Assembly (NCBI GenBank): GCA_900769885.1
Contig: CAAGIG010000017.1
Span: 1-11,585, forward strand
Direction of reading: 5' to 3'
DNA length: 11,585 nucleotides
Source: Rikenellaceae bacterium
GTDB taxonomy: Bacteria; Bacteroidota; Bacteroidia; Bacteroidales; UBA932
Positions 5,598 to 11,585 of the stretch are shown here, piece by piece (position 1 is the stretch's first letter; each line of letters begins with the position of its first letter). The position numbers and the translations under genes are program-made. The notes under the pieces were generated by a model. That model had not been told where the DNA came from and did no database searches. It was given only the letters and a program-made list of their open reading frames with translations.

Positions 5598-7712
5598 ATG
5601 GGAACAACAAAAAACATAGAGAATAATTTTGTAAGCCGATTCAAGATAATATTCTACATATTTCTTGTGGTCGGTTTCGTTGCCATTGGAAGAATATTCT
5701 ACCTTCAATTTTTGAAAAAGGACATCATCAGTTCTGATGACATTTATAAGAAAGAGACTATTCCTTCCACCAGAGGCAGTATTCTCTCTTACGACGGCAG
5801 ACCTCTTGCCATCTCTGTCCCCTCGTACGAACTCAGATGGGACTCTTCTGTTGTAAACGATTCAATTTTCAATGCAAATGTGGAGAAGCTTTCAAGGGCA
5901 TTGTCAAATTACTTCAAGGACAAATCTGCAAAGCAATACAGTAAAGATCTCGCAAATGCAAAGAAAAAAGGGAACCGCTACTATCTTATCACAAAGAGTA
6001 AAATAGACCAGACTGAAGTGGCGGAGATTAAAAGACTCCCTATTTTCAATTTGGGCCAATACAAAGGTGGACTGATTTTGATTGACAAGACCAAGAGGGT
6101 CTACCCTTTCGGCGGACTCGCTTACAGAACTGTAGGATATATTGCAGAGGACGGATCGGGTACAGGTATTGAAATCAGTCACAACGCAAAACTTAAAGGG
6201 AAAGATGGTGAACAGACTATCCAGAGAACTACCGGAGGAAACTGGATTCCCGCAAATGGAGAACCATACACCCCTGCTCAAAATGGAATTGACATCAGGA
6301 CAACTATCGATGTTTATATCCAGGAAGCTGCAGAGACTGAACTCAGAAAGAAACTCGGTGAGAGTGATGTATTCGTGGGAGGTACCGCCATTGTTATGGA
6401 TGTTGCAACAGGTGCTGTTAGAGCGAGTGCCAATATGTACAAGAAAAAAGATGGAACATTTGAAGAGAGTTACAACTATGCAATAGGCCACTCCACCGAA
6501 CCTGGTTCCACCCTGAAACTTGCAGCTCTTATGGCTTTACTGGAAGATGGTTATTACAACCTCAACGACACCATCAACACCGGCAACGGCATCTGGCACT
6601 ATGGCAAAGCAAAAATCACAGACACCAGAAAGGGTGGATACGGAGTTCTGAGCGTTCAGGAGTCATTTGAGAAATCATCCAACGTGGCATTTGCAAAGAT
6701 GATTACCAAATCTTACGAAGGACACCCCGAGGACTATGTGGAGAGATTGCACAATATGAAACTTGTCGAGAAATTGAACCTTGACATCAGCGGTGAAGCA
6801 CAAGCTACCATAACATCCCCCGACGACGCCCTTTGGTCTAAACCATCATTGGCGAGTCTTGGTTACGGTTACGCATTGACATTGACCCCCTTGCATACTT
6901 TGACATTCTACAATGCCGTAGCGAATGGGGGTAAGATGATGAGACCCTATTTTATAGAGAGTTATGAAAAGGATGGCATTGTGTATGAACAATTTGACCC
7001 ACAGGTAGTGAGTGGTTCGATTTGCTCGGACAGGACTTTGAAGGCGGTACACAAAGCACTCAGAGGAGTTGTAGAGAATGGTACTGCAAAGGCCTTTAAT
7101 GACCCAAGGTATGAGATTGCAGGAAAAACAGGTACTGCCCGTATCTCATTTGATGGCAAATATGAGGATGCATACGGATACAAAAAGCACCAGGCATCAT
7201 TTGCAGGATATTTCCCTGCTGACAATCCCAAATACTCTTGTATTGTCGTTCTTTATACCGACAAAATTAAAGGAGACTATTATGGAGGAAGCTGGGCAGG
7301 TCCTATCTTCAAAAGCATAGCTGACAAAATTTATGCTGTAAATCCTTCGTGGCAGGCGCCTATCGAAAAAGAGAAAAGGAGTGCCCCCGACAATCCAGTA
7401 ATTGCTCCGGGAAGAGCTTCCGACCTGAATACTGCTATGGACTATCTGAGTATGAACTCTTCTCCCGAAGTAGAAAAGAGGGGATGGGTTTCAATCGATG
7501 AAAAGGATGGAAAACTTACAGGAAAGAATTTGGTAGTTGAGCCGAAAATTATGCCTTCAGTGATAGGTATGGGAATTAAAGATGCTTTGTATCTTCTCGA
7601 AAATGAAGGATATAAGGTCTCTTTCAGTGGTGCAGGAAAGATATATCAGCAAACTCCTGCAGCAGGGGCTCATCTGCAAAAAGGGGAAAAAATTACATTA
7701 TTATTGAAATAA
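5598..7712 (+). CDS. ftsI: Class B penicillin-binding protein, septal transpeptidase FtsI with C-terminal PASTA domain
   Basis: This 704-residue division transpeptidase cross-links septal peptidoglycan. Numbering is from the ATG at 5598. A single N-terminal membrane segment spans about 16-36. The class B dimerisation block follows with RGSILSYDGRPLA (about 59-71). The transpeptidase domain has all three motifs: S304-T-L-K307 (in EPGSTLK), S360-S-N362 and K510-T-G512 (in AGKTGTA). Residues about 650-704 form one PASTA domain (MPSVIGMGIKDALYLLENEGY). I chose ATG 5598 because it follows the ftsL stop by one base, in the same TAA-A-ATG pattern as the previous junction. An alternative TTG at 5586 would add four residues and overlap ftsL. 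The next gene, murE, begins one base after the stop. Confidence 0.95.
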   Translation: MGTTKNIENNFVSRFKIIFYIFLVVGFVAIGRIFYLQFLKKDIISSDDIYKKETIPSTRGSILSYDGRPLAISVPSYELRWDSSVVNDSIFNANVEKLSRALSNYFKDKSAKQYSKDLANAKKKGNRYYLITKSKIDQTEVAEIKRLPIFNLGQYKGGLILIDKTKRVYPFGGLAYRTVGYIAEDGSGTGIEISHNAKLKGKDGEQTIQRTTGGNWIPANGEPYTPAQNGIDIRTTIDVYIQEAAETELRKKLGESDVFVGGTAIVMDVATGAVRASANMYKKKDGTFEESYNYAIGHSTEPGSTLKLAALMALLEDGYYNLNDTINTGNGIWHYGKAKITDTRKGGYGVLSVQESFEKSSNVAFAKMITKSYEGHPEDYVERLHNMKLVEKLNLDISGEAQATITSPDDALWSKPSLASLGYGYALTLTPLHTLTFYNAVANGGKMMRPYFIESYEKDGIVYEQFDPQVVSGSICSDRTLKAVHKALRGVVENGTAKAFNDPRYEIAGKTGTARISFDGKYEDAYGYKKHQASFAGYFPADNPKYSCIVVLYTDKIKGDYYGGSWAGPIFKSIADKIYAVNPSWQAPIEKEKRSAPDNPVIAPGRASDLNTAMDYLSMNSSPEVEKRGWVSIDEKDGKLTGKNLVVEPKIMPSVIGMGIKDALYLLENEGYKVSFSGAGKIYQQTPAAGAHLQKGEKITLLLK

Positions 7713-7713
7713 T

Positions 7714-9198
7714 ATGAGAAACATCGGTGACATATTAAATGATATAGAGGTATTGGAATTGACTTCCGCAACGGGGGATTTGTCGGGTGAGATAACCGAT
7801 ATTGAGTCGGACTCACGCAAAGTTATCCCCGGTGGGGCTTTTATTGCAATCAGCGGATTTGATTGCGACGGACACACATTTATCGAAAAGGCGATAGATG
7901 GCGGTGCGAGAGTCATAATTTATGAGAAAGCAGAGTACAAGGAACTTATTCTATCCAAGAATGTTACAGGTGTCAGAATAGCAAATACCAGAGAGGCGAC
8001 TCCGATTCTTGCAAGAAATTTCTTTGATAATCCGTCAGAGAAACTGAACCTTGTGGGAGTTACCGGCACAAACGGAAAAACCACCATTGCCACCCTGCTC
8101 TATCGTCTGTTTACCAATATGGGATATTGCTGCGGACTGTTGTCAACGATTGCAAACTTCATTGACAAAGAGAGGTTTGAGACCACTAATACAACTTCCG
8201 ACCCCATCACTATCAACAGATTGCTCCGAAAACTTGTAGATAAAGGGGGAGAGTATTGTTTTATGGAGGTGAGTTCACACTCTCTACACCAGGGAAGAGT
8301 GGCGGGACTCCATTTCAAAGGGGGGATTTTCACAAATCTGACACACGACCACCTCGACTATCACAAAACTTTTGCAGAATATATCAAATGTAAAAAGATA
8401 TTATTTGACAATTTGCCGAAAGGGTCGTTTGCCATTACCAATTATGACGACAGAAATGGGGAAGTTATGCTTCAAAATACCAAAGCTGAGAAATACAGAT
8501 ATTCGGTAGGAAGTATGGCTGACTTCAGGATAAAGATCATTGAGAGCAGCATTGAAGGTTCTCTGATTGAGATCAACGGTACTCAGGTCTGGACCAAATT
8601 CATTGGCAAACACAATGCTTACAACATCGGTGCTGTATACGGAACTGCTGTACTTTTGGGAGCAGATAAAGAGGAAGTATTGGTAGGACTGAGTGCCCTG
8701 GATGCTGTAGCAGGGAGATTGGAGTATATAAAAGGGGGAAATGATATTACAGCCGTTGTCGACTACGCTCATACCCCTGACGCCCTTGAAAATGTACTCA
8801 AGACACTCAAAGAGATTTCGTGTGGCAATCAGGTTATTGCACTGTTCGGATGCGGAGGGAACAGAGATAAGACAAAAAGAAGTGAAATGGGTGCCGTATG
8901 TGCAAAATATGCTGACAGACTGGTAGTTACCTCCGACAACCCAAGATTTGAAAATCCTTACGATATAATTGAAGATATAAAGAAAGGATTGGATAATAGT
9001 GCAATGGCAAAATCAATTTTCATCTGCGACAGAGCAGAGGCTATCAGAACTGCAATTATGACTGCGCCCAAAGGAGCGATTGTTCTTCTTGCAGGTAAAG
9101 GGCACGAAGATTATCAGATTATCAATGGAGTTAAGAGCCATTTTGACGACAAAGAAGAAGCTATAAAAGTATTGAACCAACTCAACCAACTAAGATAA
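7714..9198 (+). CDS. murE: UDP-MurNAc-L-Ala-D-Glu:meso-diaminopimelate ligase MurE
   Basis: This 494-residue cytoplasmic ATP-dependent ligase adds the third amino acid to the peptidoglycan stem peptide. The three Mur domains are recognisable. The N-terminal UDP-binding part has DSRKVIPGGAFIAISG. The central ATPase has the P-loop GTNGKTT (118-124), the EVSSHSL block (185-191) and THDHLDYH (210-217); a lysine near 227 (KKILF) is probably the carbamylated one. The C-terminal domain has GRLEYI, DYAHTPDALE (350-359) and GCGGNRDKTKR. The DNPR motif (408-411, SDNPRFENP) is the known signature of meso-diaminopimelate-adding rather than lysine-adding enzymes. The length is normal. ATG at 7714 follows ftsI by one base. 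murF, which follows murE in E. coli, is not here. Confidence 0.97.
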   Translation: MRNIGDILNDIEVLELTSATGDLSGEITDIESDSRKVIPGGAFIAISGFDCDGHTFIEKAIDGGARVIIYEKAEYKELILSKNVTGVRIANTREATPILARNFFDNPSEKLNLVGVTGTNGKTTIATLLYRLFTNMGYCCGLLSTIANFIDKERFETTNTTSDPITINRLLRKLVDKGGEYCFMEVSSHSLHQGRVAGLHFKGGIFTNLTHDHLDYHKTFAEYIKCKKILFDNLPKGSFAITNYDDRNGEVMLQNTKAEKYRYSVGSMADFRIKIIESSIEGSLIEINGTQVWTKFIGKHNAYNIGAVYGTAVLLGADKEEVLVGLSALDAVAGRLEYIKGGNDITAVVDYAHTPDALENVLKTLKEISCGNQVIALFGCGGNRDKTKRSEMGAVCAKYADRLVVTSDNPRFENPYDIIEDIKKGLDNSAMAKSIFICDRAEAIRTAIMTAPKGAIVLLAGKGHEDYQIINGVKSHFDDKEEAIKVLNQLNQLR

Positions 9199-9202
9199 AG
9201 TA

Positions 9203-10387
9203 ATGATTTACCATTTATTTGAACATTTCAAATATGTAGACTTTCCCGGTGCGGGAATTATGCAATATATTTCTGTGAGAAGTATATTGGCCAGCGTATT
9301 GGCTATTCTCATTTCACTGATAATCGGGAATACCATCATCAAATTTCTGAAAAGGAAACAGATTGCCGATGATATCAGGGATATCGGACTGCAAGACCAG
9401 ACATCCAAAAAGGGGACACCTACAATGGGGGGTATCATAATTCTCCTCTCCATTTTCATTCCTGTGATTCTTTTTGGAGATTTGAGCAATGTCTACATCC
9501 AGCTGCTGCTGCTCACCCTTGTGTGGCTGGGGGCATTGGGATTTGCGGACGATTATATAAAGGTATTCAAAAAGAATAAAGAGGGTCTGAGCGGAAAATA
9601 TAAAATCATTGCTCAAATAATGTTGGGACTCGCTGTCGGTATTACAATAGCGGTGCAGGAGGACCATTTGAACACCTTGACCACAATACCTTTTATAAAA
9701 AACAATGAATTTGACTATGCCTGGCTTGCCTTCGGATCGGGTATTACAAAAGAGATTATTCAGGTGATAATCTACGTCATTGTAATAACCTTTATCATCA
9801 CCGGAGTTTCAAACAGTGCAAACCTTACAGATGGTCTGGACGGCCTGGCAGCTGGTGTCTCTGCAATCGTAGGGGCAACATTAGGTGTGTTGGCTTATCT
9901 TTCAGGAAATGTAATATACTCTGATTATCTGAATATTATGTTCATCCCAGGAGCTGATGAGATAGTAGTATTCCTGGCTGCAATGGTCGGGGGATTGCTT
10001 GGATTCCTATGGTACAACTCCTACCCTGCCCAGGTATTTATGGGAGACACAGGAAGTCTGGCACTTGGAGGCATCATCGGGGTGGCAGCAGTGCTTATAC
10101 GCAAGGAGTTGCTACTTCCTATCCTTTGTGGAGTATTTTTCGCTGAGGCTGCATCGGTAATTATTCAGAGAACATATTACAAATATACCAGAAAAAAATA
10201 TGGAGAGCCCAGAAGAATTTTTATGTCAAGTCCTTTGCACCACCACTTCCAAAAGCCCGATGGAGTGAAAGGAATGGTGAAATTTGTCCCTAAATACAAA
10301 ATGCACGAGGTGAAGATTACAAACAGATTCTGGCTGATTAGTATAATATTGGCATTTATAACATTAATAACACTTAAAATACGATAG
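9203..10387 (+). CDS. mraY: Phospho-N-acetylmuramoyl-pentapeptide-transferase MraY
   Basis: This 394-residue polytopic inner-membrane enzyme transfers phospho-MurNAc-pentapeptide to undecaprenyl phosphate, forming lipid I. Many hydrophobic segments are visible, consistent with the ten membrane helices of the family. Conserved cytoplasmic motifs are present: KKGTPTMGG (69-77), the D116-D117 pair in GFADDYIKV, NLTDGLDGLA (207-216), FMGDTGSLALGG (279-290) and the histidine loop PLHHHFQ (344-350). It is longer than E. coli MraY (360 residues). The extra length includes a hydrophilic stretch at about 152-185, as seen in other Bacteroidetes MraY proteins. ATG at 9203 lies four bases after the murE stop; an internal methionine at residue 20 is a less likely start. 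murD follows after two bases. Confidence 0.97.
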   Translation: MIYHLFEHFKYVDFPGAGIMQYISVRSILASVLAILISLIIGNTIIKFLKRKQIADDIRDIGLQDQTSKKGTPTMGGIIILLSIFIPVILFGDLSNVYIQLLLLTLVWLGALGFADDYIKVFKKNKEGLSGKYKIIAQIMLGLAVGITIAVQEDHLNTLTTIPFIKNNEFDYAWLAFGSGITKEIIQVIIYVIVITFIITGVSNSANLTDGLDGLAAGVSAIVGATLGVLAYLSGNVIYSDYLNIMFIPGADEIVVFLAAMVGGLLGFLWYNSYPAQVFMGDTGSLALGGIIGVAAVLIRKELLLPILCGVFFAEAASVIIQRTYYKYTRKKYGEPRRIFMSSPLHHHFQKPDGVKGMVKFVPKYKMHEVKITNRFWLISIILAFITLITLKIR

Positions 10388-10389
10388 AG

Positions 10390-11568
10390 ATGAATAGAAT
10401 CGTCGTTTTGGGAGGAGGAGAAAGCGGAGTTGGAGCAGCTGTTTTGGCAAAGGTTAAAGGTTTTGATACCTTTTTATCTGATTTCAGCACATTGACAGAC
10501 CAGGCAAAAGAGATGCTCAACAAATATGAGATCCCTTTTGAAGAGGGTGGTCACACACCCGAGAAAATCCTCAACGCGGATGAAATTATCAAAAGTCCGG
10601 GTATCCCCGATACCGTTGCCATTGTCAAAGGGGCAGTTGCTTTAGGTATCCCTGTAATTTCTGAAATTGAATTTGCAGGAAGATATGACAGAGCAAAGAA
10701 GATTTGCATTACCGGTAGTAACGGCAAGACCACCACTACATCTCTAATCTACTACATTTTGCAAAATGCAGGGTTGAATGTAGGGTTGGCAGGAAACATC
10801 GGAAGCAGCTATGCTTTACAGGTCGCAACCAAAGATTTTGACATTTATGTGTTGGAACTCAGCAGTTTCCAGCTTGACGGAATGTACGATTTCAAAGCCG
10901 ATATTGCCATTATCACAAATATCACCCCAGACCATTTGGACAGATACGACCATAATATGCTCAATTACATAAAGGCAAAATTCCGTATCACCCAAAATAT
11001 GTCAGAGAAAGATTGTTTCATCTTCTGCGACGATGACCAGGTAACCATCGGGCACATCAAGGAGATTGTGACAAGGGCAAAAATGCTCCCCATATCACAA
11101 CAGAGAGAGGTGATGGAAGGTGCATTTACACTCGACAACAAATTGACTATCAGATATAACGAAGATGAGTACACAATTCCCACAGAGGAACTGTCGCTTA
11201 GAGGTCGCCACAATATCTACAACTCGATGGCTGCAGCTATCGCGGGTAAAATTATGAATATAACCAACGAAGTTATCCGCCGAAGTCTCGCAACTTTCAA
11301 CAACATCGAGCACCGTCTGGAGAATGTACTGACAGTCAAAGGTGTACAATACATCAACGACTCCAAGGCAACAAATGTAAACTCGAGCTGGTACGCTTTG
11401 GAATGTATGGACAGACCTGTGGTATGGATTGCGGGTGGTACAGATAAAGGTAATGACTACAGTGAATTGTATGATCTTGTAGAGAAAAAGGTCAAAGCGC
11501 TTATCTGTCTTGGAAAAGACAATACCAAATTGCACAAAAGTTTCGAAGGAAAGATAGAAATCATAACA
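10390..11568 (+). CDS. murD: UDP-N-acetylmuramoylalanine--D-glutamate ligase MurD, 3' end missing
   Basis: This is an ATP-dependent ligase adding D-glutamate to UDP-MurNAc-L-alanine, the second amino acid of the stem peptide. The 393 native codons include GGGESGVGAA (8-17), the P-loop GSNGKTTT (109-116), ELSSFQL (156-162), the NITPDHLDRY block (177-186), HNIYN (274-278), HRLEN (308-312), NDSKATN (323-329) and AGGTDKG (348-354). The C-terminal domain is incomplete. The frame runs on to the end of the window, but the last codons (RSEER) come from an exact sequencing-adapter match starting at 11569. The true sequence is therefore cut at about 11568, probably 50-60 codons short. ATG at 10390 lies two bases after the mraY stop. 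Confidence 0.95.
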
Positions 11569-11585
11569 AGATCGGAAGAGCGTCG
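11569..11585 (+). other. Illumina TruSeq adapter remnant at contig end (artefact)
   Basis: The last 17 bases are AGATCGGAAGAGCGTCG. This equals the first 17 bases of the reverse complement of the TruSeq universal adapter. An exact match of this length exactly at the end of the sequence is not expected by chance. These bases are not genomic and should not be translated as part of murD. The first one or two bases could coincidentally be native. Confidence 0.92.

Noticed and set aside
11569..11585. Genuine divergent C-terminus of MurD
   Set aside because: The exact match to adapter sequence at the very end of the window is a far simpler explanation.
1..11585. Mobile elements, CRISPR array, tRNA or rRNA genes
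   Set aside because: I saw no transposase or integrase frame, no regularly spaced repeat array and no recognisable structural RNA; the gene content is continuous and ordinary.

Overview
The window looks like the end of an assembled contig from a Bacteroidetes genome, most likely of the order Bacteroidales. Four things suggest this: BACON-type and DUF5106/thioredoxin-type lipoproteins, an FtsL of the Bacteroidetes kind, the gene order mraZ-rsmH-ftsL-ftsI-murE-mraY-murD with no murF, and promoter-like sequences of the TAnnTTTG type with no clear Shine-Dalgarno sequences. I cannot name a genus from the sequence alone. The last 17 bases (11569-11585) match the Illumina TruSeq adapter exactly. The native sequence therefore ends at about 11568.

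Left part, about 1-2640 (cell envelope, accessory). A forward-strand gene ends at 183; only its last 60 codons are present. It converges on a reverse-strand pair: a BACON-domain lipoprotein (2451 to 1138), then a thioredoxin-fold lipoprotein with a CxxC pair (1136 to 246). The pair is separated by one base, and the second gene starts with TTG. A 12-bp hairpin lies between the converging ends and contains the stop codon of the thioredoxin-like gene. The tail of the truncated left gene resembles the C-terminal repeat of the BACON lipoprotein, so this looks like a small locus of related surface lipoproteins.

Middle part, about 2637-3909. A Bcp/PrxQ-type peroxiredoxin (reverse strand) diverges from a 123-residue helical protein of unknown function (forward strand). 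The 225 bp between them holds several inverted repeats, two of which share the half-site GTGACAA. A stem-loop and then an intrinsic terminator follow the unknown gene and separate it from the cell-wall cluster.

Right part, 3839-11568. This is the start of the division and cell wall (dcw) cluster. Four TGGAA-like repeats in exact 10-bp register lie just upstream of a TAnnTTTG promoter element and mraZ, as expected for autoregulation by MraZ. The genes mraZ, rsmH, ftsL, ftsI, murE, mraY and murD then run in one direction with gaps of 21, 1, 1, 1, 4 and 2 bases, so they form one operon. MraZ is the regulator, RsmH methylates 16S rRNA, and FtsL and FtsI act in the septal peptidoglycan synthesis complex. 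MurE, MurD and MraY make the lipid-linked peptidoglycan precursor. MurE carries the DNPR motif of meso-diaminopimelate-adding enzymes. murD is cut off by the contig end; ftsW, murG, murC, ftsQ, ftsA and ftsZ would be expected beyond it.

I found no mobile element, CRISPR array, tRNA or rRNA, and no convincing new biological system. The points most worth checking are the MraZ-type operator, the repeat-rich bcp/unknown-gene intergenic region, the unknown 123-residue protein and the adapter remnant.
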